NCBI RefSeq assembly: GCF_964273065.1
Contig: NZ_OZ186815.1
Span: 5,208,001 to 5,272,000, forward strand
DNA length: 64,000 nt
Origin: Nocardiopsis dassonvillei_B
GTDB lineage: Bacteria > Actinomycetota > Actinomycetes > Streptosporangiales > Streptosporangiaceae
Reading direction: 5' to 3'
The translations under genes and the position numbers were made by a program. Below are positions 42,619-49,777 of this stretch, piece after piece. The notes under the pieces were generated by a model. That model made no database searches and was not told where the DNA came from. It saw only the letters and a list, made by a program, of their open reading frames with translations. The stretch's first letter is position 1, and each line of letters begins with the position of its first letter.

Positions 42619-43461
42619 TCACTTGGTGACGAAGGGGACCAGGGCCTCGTTGACCGCGTCGGCGTGGGTCCACAGCAGGCCGTGGGGGGCGCCCTCGACC
42701 TCCACGTACTCGGCCTCGGGCACGGCCTCGTGGAACGGCCGGCCGGTGGAGTCGATCGGCAGGATGCCGTCGGCGGTGCCGTGCAGGATCAGGACGGGCT
42801 TGCCCGCCTCCCGCACCGCGGCCACGTCCTCGCGGAAGTCCTCGATCCAGGCGGGCACCACGGCGTAGGCGGCCACCGGGGCGCTGCCCACGGCGGTGTT
42901 CCAGTTGGCGGTCACGACCTCCTGGGAGATCCGGTTCCCCAGGTTCTCGTCCAGGTTGTAGAAGTCCTTGTAGAACTGCGTGTACCAGGAGTAGCGGTCG
43001 GTGTACGCGGCCTCGGCGATGCCGTCGAACACCTCCTGCGGCACACCGGTCGGGTTGTCATCGGTCTTGAGCAGGAACGGCTCCAGCGAGGCGAGGAAGG
43101 CCAGCTTGGCGACGCGCTCGTGGCCGTGGTTCTTCACGTAGCGGGCCAGCTCGCCGGTCCCCATGGAGAAGCCGACCAGGACCACGTCCCGCAGGTCCAG
43201 GGTCTCCAGCAGGGTGTTCAGGTCGGCCGCGAAGGTGTCGTAGTCGTAGCCCGTGCCGACCTTGGAGGAGCGCCCGAAGCCGCGCCGGTCGTAGGTGATC
43301 ACGCGCTTGCCGGCCTTGATCAGCTCGCGCGCCTGCAGCTCCCAGCTGTCCCCGTTGAGCGGGTAGCCGTGGATGAGGACGACGGGCTGCCCCTGGCCGT
43401 GGTCCTCGTAGTACAGCTCGATGTCGGTGCTGTTCTCGGTACCGACCTTGATGAACGCCAT
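42619..43461 (-). CDS. Alpha/beta hydrolase (non-heme haloperoxidase-like)
   Basis: A 280-aa hydrolase close to the cofactor-free haloperoxidase/esterase group: VLIHGYPLNGDSWE, ITYDRRGFGRSS, nucleophile GFSMGTGEL (Ser about residue 98), acid in HGTADGILP, His in GAPHGLLWTH. No signal peptide. Divergent from a TetR gene with two palindromic operators between them; probably repressed by it and induced by a toxic ester or related compound. Confidence 0.9.
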   Translation of the reverse strand: MAFIKVGTENSTDIELYYEDHGQGQPVVLIHGYPLNGDSWELQARELIKAGKRVITYDRRGFGRSSKVGTGYDYDTFAADLNTLLETLDLRDVVLVGFSMGTGELARYVKNHGHERVAKLAFLASLEPFLLKTDDNPTGVPQEVFDGIAEAAYTDRYSWYTQFYKDFYNLDENLGNRISQEVVTANWNTAVGSAPVAAYAVVPAWIEDFREDVAAVREAGKPVLILHGTADGILPIDSTGRPFHEAVPEAEYVEVEGAPHGLLWTHADAVNEALVPFVTK

Positions 43462-43480
43462 GACATTCCCCTTCCCCCGA

Positions 43481-43498
43481 GGAGAACGGCCGTTCTCC
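43481..43498. promoter_or_regulatory. TetR operator, site 1
   Basis: Perfect palindrome GGAGAACGGCCGTTCTCC in the hydrolase promoter region, 20 bp upstream of its start codon. Shares GAGAACG-N2-CGTTCTC with site 2, 35 bp away centre to centre. Confidence 0.75.
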
Positions 43499-43516
43499 CC
43501 TTCGTTCGCTATAGTA

Positions 43517-43532
43517 GAGAACGATCGTTCTC
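43517..43532. promoter_or_regulatory. TetR operator, site 2
   Basis: Perfect palindrome GAGAACGATCGTTCTC just downstream of a TATAGT -10 box (43510-43515) for the TetR gene, with TACTAT on the other strand. Occupation would block both divergent promoters. Confidence 0.75.
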
Positions 43533-43551
43533 AATGCAAGGAGGCAGGAAG

Positions 43552-44136
43552 ATGTCAGCGGGAACGGACGATGAACAGGCCCGTCGCGCGATCGTGGAGG
43601 CGGCCGACGGGCTCTTCTACTCCCGCGGGGTCAACTCGGTGGGCATGGACGCGGTGCGGGAGCGGGCCGGGTTCTCGCTCAAGCGCATCTACAAGCTGTT
43701 CCCCTCCAAGGAGGACCTGGTCATCGCCGTGCTCGACCACCGGTCGCGCATGTGGAACGAGGGCATCACCCTGGCCGCGCGGGACTCCGGCGACCACGTC
43801 GAACGGCTGCTGGCCGTGTTCGACTTCCTCGCCTCCTGGTTCCGCCAGGACGACTTCCGGGGATGCGCCTTCATCAACGCCTACGGCGAACTCGGCTCCG
43901 GCTCCAGCCGGGTGTCACTGGCCGTCCGCGAGCAGAAGGCGTCCTTCCAGGACTACGTCGCGGACCTGGTCGGGCGGATCGGCGGCTCCCCGGAACTGGC
44001 CGCCCAGCTGGTGCTGCTCGCCGAGGGAGCCCAGACCACCGCCGCCATCTCCGGGTCCCCCGAGGCGGCCGACGTCGCCCGCCGCGCGGCCCGGACCCTC
44101 ATCGCGGCCGACACCGGCCTGCTCCGCGCCGCCTGA
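43552..44136 (+). CDS. TetR-family transcriptional regulator
   Basis: A 194-aa repressor. The N-terminal HTH includes VNSVGMDAVRERAGFSLKRIYKLFPSKEDLV (key GFSLKRIYKLFPSK, recognition helix about residues 38-48), and the C-terminal TetR_C ligand domain has FRGCAFINAYGE. The ATG at 43552 follows AAGGAGG. Controls itself and the divergent hydrolase through the paired operators. Confidence 0.92.
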   Translation: MSAGTDDEQARRAIVEAADGLFYSRGVNSVGMDAVRERAGFSLKRIYKLFPSKEDLVIAVLDHRSRMWNEGITLAARDSGDHVERLLAVFDFLASWFRQDDFRGCAFINAYGELGSGSSRVSLAVREQKASFQDYVADLVGRIGGSPELAAQLVLLAEGAQTTAAISGSPEAADVARRAARTLIAADTGLLRAA

Positions 44137-44139
44137 ACC

Positions 44140-44165
44140 CGGCCGCGGCCCCGACGCCGCGGCCG
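44140..44165 (+). terminator. Terminator after TetR gene
   Basis: CGGCCGCGG / CCGCGGCCG, 9-bp perfect stem with 8-nt loop, just past the stop. Confidence 0.6.
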
Positions 44166-44333
44166 TTCCGCCACCGGTCCCTCCGACGACGTCCTTGCGG
44201 CCCCCTCCCCCTGGCTTTCCGTTCCTTTTCCACAGGCCGGGCGACAATGTTTCCGTGCTGTTTCCGAGGAGATGATCCCAGAGCACACCCGACCGCTCGC
44301 GCACTGTAACGGGGGGCGCGGAAGGAGAGGCCC

Positions 44334-45650
44334 ATGTTCTTCACGCCGGGGCACCGACCGCGGTCACGGGGCCGCGGAACACGGGCCGCGCGCACGCTCG
44401 CGGCCGGAGCCGCCGCCCTGGTCCTGGCCCTGTCCACCGGGTGCGGTGCGCCGCCGGGCGAGGAGGGCGGGGGAGCGGGCCTGGCCGACGACCCCCGGTT
44501 CGTCTGGGCCGTCACCGGCGCGGACCGGGCCGCCCACGAGCAGGTCGCCGCCCTGTGGAACGAGACCCACCCCGACCGGCAGGTGGAGGTCTTCTTCCTC
44601 GCACCCACCGCCGACGAGCAGCGCCAGGCCATGTTCCAGGACCTCCAGAGCCGGGCGGGGCGGTTCGACGTCCTGGGGCTGGACGTGATCTGGACGGGCG
44701 AGTTCGCCGACTTCGGCTACATCGAGAGCCTGGAGGACCTGCGCCCGCGGGTCGAGGGCGTGAGCCTGCCCGGGGCGATCGACACGGCCCAGTGGCGCCA
44801 GGAGCTCTTCGCCCTCCCGTACTCCTCCAACGGCGCGTTCCTCTACTACCGCACCGACCTCATCGACGAGCCGCCGCGCACCTGGGAGGAGCTGTACGAG
44901 ACCGGGACCGCGGCCGCCGAGGAGGCGGGGATCTCCGGCTTCGTCGGCCAGGGCGACCGCTACGAGGGCTTCGTCGTCAGCTACCTGGAGCTGTTCTGGG
45001 CCGCGGGGGGCGAGCTGTTCGACGACGGGCAGACCCGCAGCACCTTCATGGAGGGCGACGCCGCCGCCACCGCGCTGGACTTCATGGCCCGGGCCCAGGC
45101 GAGCGGCTTCTACGCCGAAGGCTACGACTCCATGGTCGAGGACGACGCCCGGGCGCTGTTCCAGGCAGGGGAGGCGGTGTACATGCGCAACTGGCCCTAC
45201 GCCGTGCCGCTGCTGTCGGGCGAGGCCGGGGAGGAGAGCGCGGTCGCGGACGACTTCGCCGTCGCCCCGCTGCCGACCTTCGACGGCCGGGGCGGCACCA
45301 GCGCCCTGGGCGGGCTCAACAACGCCGTGAGCACCCTGAGCGACGAGAAGGAGCTGGCCCGCGAGTTCGTGCTGTGGGCGGCCACCGACCCCGAAGCCCA
45401 GGCCCTGCTGGCCGACAACAGCCTGCCGCCCACCATGGAGTCCGTCTACGACGAATCGGAGGACCCGAACTTCCAGATGCTCGGCGACATCCTGGCCGAG
45501 GCGCACGCCCGGCCTCCGGTCCCGGGGTACAACTCGCTCTCCCTGGCGATCCAGGACGAGCTCCACCCCGCCTTCCTGGGCCAGGCCGACACGGACCAGG
45601 CCCTGACGGCCGTGGAACGCGCCGCGGACGACGCCCTCCGGCAGGAGTAG
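44334..45650 (+). CDS. ABC transporter solute-binding lipoprotein
   Basis: A 438-aa sugar-type (family 1) binding protein. It has a type II signal peptide with lipobox LSTGC (Cys residue 37) and so is anchored to the outer face of the membrane. It shows the maltose-binding-type fold, e.g. WNETHPDRQVEV, FDVLGLDVIWTGEFAD, LPYSSNGAFLYYRTDL and MRNWPYAVPL. ATG after AAGGAGAGG. The two permease genes follow at 3 bp and with an overlap. The sugar is not predictable. Confidence 0.92.
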   Translation: MFFTPGHRPRSRGRGTRAARTLAAGAAALVLALSTGCGAPPGEEGGGAGLADDPRFVWAVTGADRAAHEQVAALWNETHPDRQVEVFFLAPTADEQRQAMFQDLQSRAGRFDVLGLDVIWTGEFADFGYIESLEDLRPRVEGVSLPGAIDTAQWRQELFALPYSSNGAFLYYRTDLIDEPPRTWEELYETGTAAAEEAGISGFVGQGDRYEGFVVSYLELFWAAGGELFDDGQTRSTFMEGDAAATALDFMARAQASGFYAEGYDSMVEDDARALFQAGEAVYMRNWPYAVPLLSGEAGEESAVADDFAVAPLPTFDGRGGTSALGGLNNAVSTLSDEKELAREFVLWAATDPEAQALLADNSLPPTMESVYDESEDPNFQMLGDILAEAHARPPVPGYNSLSLAIQDELHPAFLGQADTDQALTAVERAADDALRQE

Positions 45651-45653
45651 GAC

Positions 45654-46664
45654 ATGGCGACTCGACAGAGCAACGAACGGACGGCGGACGGCCGGACGGC
45701 TCACGTGCCCCGGCAGCGCGGCGGCGGGGGCGGGAGCGGCGGAGGCGGCCGGACCGCCCGGGGCGGCGGCCGCGGACCCCGCCCCAGACCGGGCCACGGC
45801 CTGGGCGAACGGGCCATGGGCCGGGTCTTCCTGGCCCCCTCGTTCGCCTTCATGGCCGTCATCGCACTCTTCCCGGTCTTCTACGCCGTCCTGATGAGCC
45901 TCTACAGCATCCGCGGGTTCAACCAGGACTTCGCCGGGCTCGACAACTACCTGCGGGCCCTCACCGACCCGGGCTTCTACAACGCCGTGCTCAACACCCT
46001 GGTCTTCACGGTGGCGTCGGTGTCCCTGGAGTTCGCCATCGGGCTGGGGTTCGCGCTGATCATGCACCAGGCGTTCGTCGGCCGCGGACTGACCCGCGCG
46101 GTCATCCTGGTGCCCTGGGTGATCCCGACCGCCGTCGCCGCCCAGGTGTGGCGGTACATGTTCGACCACAACCCCGGGTTCGCGAACGCGGTTCTGGGCA
46201 CGGACATCAACTGGCTGCGCGACCCGTTCTGGTCCATGGCCGGGATCATCGCCGCCGACGTGTGGAAGACCGCGCCCTTCGTGGCGCTGCTGCTGCTCGC
46301 CGGCCTCCAGACGATCCCCCGGGACTACTACGAGGCGGCCGAGGTGGACGGCGCCGGGGCGCTCCAGCGCTTCTGGTCCATCACCCTGCCGCTGCTGCGC
46401 CCGGCGATCGTGGTGGCGCTGCTGTTCCGCACGGTGGACGCGCTGCGCATGTTCGACTTCGCGTACGTGTTCGCCGGGTACTCCAACTCGCTGGCGACGC
46501 TGTCGGTGTACGCGCAGCGCTTCCTGGTCGCCGAACCCCGGCTCGGGTACGCCAGCGCGCTGTCCACGGTCACGTTCGTGGTCGTGATGCTCGTCGGTCT
46601 GGCGTTCATCTCCCGTATGGGCAGGCACATGGTCGGGGACACGGCACGGGAGGTGCGGCGATGA
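45654..46664 (+). CDS. Sugar ABC transporter permease (MalF type)
   Basis: A 336-aa permease with a Gly/Arg-rich cytoplasmic N-terminus of about 55 residues and six membrane helices. The ATPase-contacting EAA loop is YYEAAEVDGAGALQRFWSITLPLL (key EAAEVDGAG). It starts 3 bp after the binding-protein stop, with AGGAG overlapping it. Partner of the MalG-type permease. Confidence 0.92.
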   Translation: MATRQSNERTADGRTAHVPRQRGGGGGSGGGGRTARGGGRGPRPRPGHGLGERAMGRVFLAPSFAFMAVIALFPVFYAVLMSLYSIRGFNQDFAGLDNYLRALTDPGFYNAVLNTLVFTVASVSLEFAIGLGFALIMHQAFVGRGLTRAVILVPWVIPTAVAAQVWRYMFDHNPGFANAVLGTDINWLRDPFWSMAGIIAADVWKTAPFVALLLLAGLQTIPRDYYEAAEVDGAGALQRFWSITLPLLRPAIVVALLFRTVDALRMFDFAYVFAGYSNSLATLSVYAQRFLVAEPRLGYASALSTVTFVVVMLVGLAFISRMGRHMVGDTAREVRR

Positions 46665-47572
46665 CGACGTCCGAGACGGTCCAGGCCCGCGAGGCGGTGA
46701 GGGGGGCGCACCGGCCGCGCCGGGGGATGCCGCCCGCCCTGGTCCACACGCTCAAGCTGCTGGGCCTGGCCGTGGTGCTGCTGTGGTGCCTGTTCCCCTT
46801 CCTGTGGATGGGGATGACCAGTCTGCGCACCGGGTCGGCGGCGCTCACCGACCCCAACATCCTGCGCGGTCCGTTCAGCCTGGACAACTACGACCAGGTC
46901 TTCGGCCAGGGTTTCCAGTTCGCACTGCGCAACTCCCTGGTCGTGGCGGCCGCGACCACGCTCATCTGCATCCCCGTGGCGGCGCTGGCCGGCTACGCGC
47001 TGGCCCGCCTGCCGCTGCGCGGGCGGTTCGTGCTGCTGGCCCTGATCCTGGTGGCGACGCTGTTCCCGCCGGTGGCACTGGTCAACCCGCTGTACCAGAT
47101 GTACCTGGAGCTCCAGGCGCTGACCGGGATCAACCTGCTCAACAGCTACGCGGGCATGGTGATCCCGTACGTGGCGCTGACCCTGCCGCTGGCCATCTTC
47201 ATCCTGGCCACGTTCTTCGCGGGCATCCCGCGGGAGATCGAGGAGTCGGCGAAGGTGGACGGGGCCACGCCCTTCCAGGCGTTCTGGCGGGTGGTGGCGC
47301 CGCTGGCGGCGCCGGGGGTGGGCGCGGCGGCGATCCTGACGTTCGTGTACGCCACCAACGAGTTCCTGCTGGCGTTCTCGTTCGCGCCCCGCGACCTCAA
47401 CGTGCAGACGGTCCCGGTGTTCATCGGCACCTTCGAGCGCGTCGGGTACGAGAACCCCATCGGACAGGTCATGGCGGCGTCGGTGCTGGTGTCGGTCCCG
47501 CTGATCGTCTTCGCGCTGGTCCTGCAGCGCCGGATCGTGGCCGGGCTGACCTCCGGCGCCGTCAAGGGGTGA
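46661..47572 (+). CDS. Sugar ABC transporter permease (MalG type)
   Basis: A 303-aa permease with six helices and the EAA loop EIEESAKVDGATPFQAFWRVVAPL (key EESAKVDGAT). The ATG overlaps the MalF-type stop (ATGA). No ATPase gene follows; in related actinomycetes a shared ATPase such as MsiK serves many sugar importers, so the same is likely here. Confidence 0.92.
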   Translation: MTTSETVQAREAVRGAHRPRRGMPPALVHTLKLLGLAVVLLWCLFPFLWMGMTSLRTGSAALTDPNILRGPFSLDNYDQVFGQGFQFALRNSLVVAAATTLICIPVAALAGYALARLPLRGRFVLLALILVATLFPPVALVNPLYQMYLELQALTGINLLNSYAGMVIPYVALTLPLAIFILATFFAGIPREIEESAKVDGATPFQAFWRVVAPLAAPGVGAAAILTFVYATNEFLLAFSFAPRDLNVQTVPVFIGTFERVGYENPIGQVMAASVLVSVPLIVFALVLQRRIVAGLTSGAVKG

Positions 47573-47578
47573 GCAACG

Positions 47579-47604
47579 CCGGGGGCGGGCCTCCCCGCCC
47601 CCGG
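47579..47604. terminator. Bidirectional terminator
   Basis: CCGGGGGCGGG / CCCGCCCCCGG, perfect 11-bp stem with 4-nt loop, between convergent permease and TetR genes. Confidence 0.8.
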
Positions 47605-47605
47605 G

Positions 47606-48154
47606 TCAGGCCAGGCAGGCGCGGAGCACGGCGGCCATCCGCTCCCGGGGCTCGACGATCCCGGGACGGGTGACCCCCCGCAGGATGAGGCCGTCGGCGT
47701 AGGCCATGAGCGTGCGCATCGCGGCCTGCGGGTCGGTCGCGCCCAGGTCGGCGAGGATGCGCGCGCCCCAGTCCTGGATGAGGGCGGCGCCCCGGTCCAG
47801 GGCGGCGGCGATCCGGGGATCGTGGGTCGCCTCCACCGACAGCGCGTAGCGGGCCACGGTGCGGACCCGGTCGGTGGTCACCGAGTTCTCGACGAACCGG
47901 ATGACGGCGTCCAGGAAGCGGTCGGGTGTCGGCTCCCCGGGCAGGTCCATCGCGGCCCAGTCACGCCGGTCCAGTTCCTCCAGCCGTTCCACCACCGCGG
48001 CGATGAGCGCGTCGCGGGTGCGGAAGTGGTTGGAGGCCGAGCCCCTGGGCAGGCCCGCCGAGGCGTCCACCCGGCCGTGGGTGAGAGCGTGCACGCCGCC
48101 CGTACCGAGCAGGGTGATGGCGGCGTCCAGGGCGCGTTCGCGAGTCTCCGACAT
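47606..48154 (-). CDS. TetR-family transcriptional regulator
   Basis: A 182-aa repressor with HTH near the N-terminus (HALTHGRVDASAGLPRGSASNHFRTRD; recognition helix GLPRGSASNHF) and a TetR_C domain. The ATG at 48154 is chosen; a longer frame to 48223 would overlap the operators and the divergent monooxygenase promoter. Two tandem operators of shared sequence lie between it and the monooxygenase. Confidence 0.9.
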   Translation of the reverse strand: MSETRERALDAAITLLGTGGVHALTHGRVDASAGLPRGSASNHFRTRDALIAAVVERLEELDRRDWAAMDLPGEPTPDRFLDAVIRFVENSVTTDRVRTVARYALSVEATHDPRIAAALDRGAALIQDWGARILADLGATDPQAAMRTLMAYADGLILRGVTRPGIVEPRERMAAVLRACLA

Positions 48155-48157
48155 GAG

Positions 48158-48177
48158 GTCACTATAAACATAGTGAC
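48158..48177. promoter_or_regulatory. TetR operator A
   Basis: GTCACTA-N6-TAGTGAC inverted repeat, immediately upstream of the TetR start. Same consensus (GTYACTA-N6-TAGTRAC) as operator B, 22 bp away. Confidence 0.8.
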
Positions 48178-48179
48178 TT

Positions 48180-48199
48180 GTTACTACGATCGTAGTAAC
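48180..48199. promoter_or_regulatory. TetR operator B
   Basis: Perfect 20-bp palindrome GTTACTACGATCGTAGTAAC, ending 8 bp before the monooxygenase ATG. The spacing of two helical turns from operator A suggests two dimers binding on one face. Confidence 0.8.
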
Positions 48200-48207
48200 G
48201 TGAGGGC

Positions 48208-49257
48208 ATGAACGGTAGAGCACTCATCGTCGGCGGCGGCATCGCCGGGCTCGCGGCCGCACGCGGCCTGCTGGAACGGGGCTGGGAGGTCGAGGTGCGC
48301 GAACGCCACCCCGGCCCGCCCGACATCGGCGGGGCGCTGGGCATGTGGCCGCCCGCACTGGAGGCCCTGGACCGGATCGGCCTGGGCGCGGCGGTCCGCG
48401 CGACCGGGAGCGTCCCCACCGCCGCGCGGCTGGCCGCCGCCGACGGGCGGACCCTCGCGCGCCTGGACTCGCGCGCCCCCGCCGCGCGGCTGATCTCCCG
48501 CTCCGCGCTGCTGGAGATCCTGGTCGGCGCCCTGCCGGAGGGGACGGTCCGCTGGAACACCCCCGTCACCGCCGAGGAGGTCACCGCGGTCCCGGGGACC
48601 GACGGGTTCGACGTGCTCGTCGGGGCCGACGGCCTCAACGGCACCGTCCGCCGGGGCGCGTTCCCCGGCGCGCCCGCGGCCCGGCGCCTGGGCACCGTCG
48701 CCTACCGGGGTGCCGTGCCCGGCCACACCGAGGCCTTCACCGAGACCTGGGGGAGCGGCCGCATCTTCGGCGTCACCCCCATGGACGGGACCAGCACCAA
48801 CTGGTACGCGGCCCTGCGCGCCGACCTGGTACCCGACCGCGGCGAGCCCCCGGTCGACCTGCTGCGCCGGCTGTACGGCGGCTGGCACGCGGAGGTCGCC
48901 CGGGTGCTGGACGCCCTGCCCGGCACCGCCGTCGACCGGCGCACCCTCTACGACCTGCCCGCGCCCGCCTCCTACGTGCACGGACGCCACGTCCTCATCG
49001 GCGACTCCGCCCACGCCATGGCCCCCAACCTGGGTCGGGGCGCCTGCGAGTCCCTGGTGGACGCCGCCGTCCTGGCCCGGGCGCTGGGCGAGGCCCCCAC
49101 CGCCGCCGCGGGGCTGGCCCACTACGACCGGGTCCGCCGCCGTGCGGCGGGCCGGCTCGTACGCGCCTCCCGGGCGGTGAGCCGGATCGCCACCGCCACC
49201 CGCCTCACCGGACTGCGCGACGGGACCCTGCGCACCGCGGGGGCGCTGTTCCGATAA
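48208..49257 (+). CDS. FAD-dependent monooxygenase
   Basis: A 349-aa group A flavin hydroxylase. The FAD motif is VGGGIAGLAAARGLLERG (GxGxxG at residues 8-13), the DG motif region is LVGADGLNGTVRR, and the GD motif VLIGDSAHAMAPNLGRGAC binds the ribityl phosphate. These enzymes hydroxylate aromatic or polyketide-like compounds with NAD(P)H and O2. Regulated by the divergent TetR. The next gene encodes a SnoaL-like protein 39 bp on, so the two may act on the same compound. Confidence 0.92.
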   Translation: MNGRALIVGGGIAGLAAARGLLERGWEVEVRERHPGPPDIGGALGMWPPALEALDRIGLGAAVRATGSVPTAARLAAADGRTLARLDSRAPAARLISRSALLEILVGALPEGTVRWNTPVTAEEVTAVPGTDGFDVLVGADGLNGTVRRGAFPGAPAARRLGTVAYRGAVPGHTEAFTETWGSGRIFGVTPMDGTSTNWYAALRADLVPDRGEPPVDLLRRLYGGWHAEVARVLDALPGTAVDRRTLYDLPAPASYVHGRHVLIGDSAHAMAPNLGRGACESLVDAAVLARALGEAPTAAAGLAHYDRVRRRAAGRLVRASRAVSRIATATRLTGLRDGTLRTAGALFR

Positions 49258-49296
49258 TCGCTTTACCCGCGGCCGCCACCCCGGTTGGCTGGGGCC

Positions 49297-49713
49297 ATGA
49301 ACGGATCATCCGACAGTGTTCTGCCCCTGACCACCGACGTGCGCGAACACCCCGCCGTGTTCGCCAGCGCCTTCAACTCCGGCGACCCCGACCTCGTGGA
49401 ACGCGTCTACGAGGAGGACGGGATCCTGGTCCTGGACCCCGACGCCCCCCTGACGGGCGCGGACCGGCGCGAGGGCAACGCCCGGTTCATGTCGCTGGGG
49501 GTGCCGATCGCGGTGCGGCCCCGGCACATCCACCAGGCGGGAGACCTCGCCTTCCTCGTCGTCGACTGGGAGGTGCGCGGCACCGGCCCCGACGGGCGGG
49601 AGGTCGACATCCGCGGCACCGCCACCGACGTGGCCCGGCGCGGGGCCGACGGGCTGTGGCGGTACGTCATCGACAACCCGTTCGGCGTGGCCGGGGCGCC
49701 CGGGACGCCCTGA
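49297..49713 (+). CDS. SnoaL/YybH-like (DUF4440) protein
   Basis: A 138-aa protein of the NTF2-like fold: HPAVFASAFNSGDPDLVERVYEEDGILV at the start (key FNSGDPDLVERVYEEDG) and DVARRGADGLWRYVIDNPFG at the end match the SgcJ/EcaC and YybH group. Small-molecule cyclases, isomerases and binding proteins share this fold. ATG 49297 chosen over a TTG at 49285. Probably co-transcribed with the monooxygenase. Confidence 0.85.
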   Translation: MNGSSDSVLPLTTDVREHPAVFASAFNSGDPDLVERVYEEDGILVLDPDAPLTGADRREGNARFMSLGVPIAVRPRHIHQAGDLAFLVVDWEVRGTGPDGREVDIRGTATDVARRGADGLWRYVIDNPFGVAGAPGTP

Positions 49714-49721
49714 CCGCGCAA

Positions 49722-49755
49722 CCGCCCCGGACCGGGCGGACCCGGCCCGGGGCGG
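49722..49755. terminator. Bidirectional terminator
   Basis: CCGCCCCGG / CCGGGGCGG outer stem with an inner CCGGG-CGGA-CCCGG stem, between convergent SnoaL-like and ABC genes. Confidence 0.75.
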
Positions 49756-49777
49756 CGCTGCCGATCGCGCCCGCGGG

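Noticed and set aside
43552..44136. Start of TetR at an upstream AATG (43533)
   Set aside because: That codon overlaps the operator and lies before AAGGAGG; the ATG at 43552 has correct spacing.
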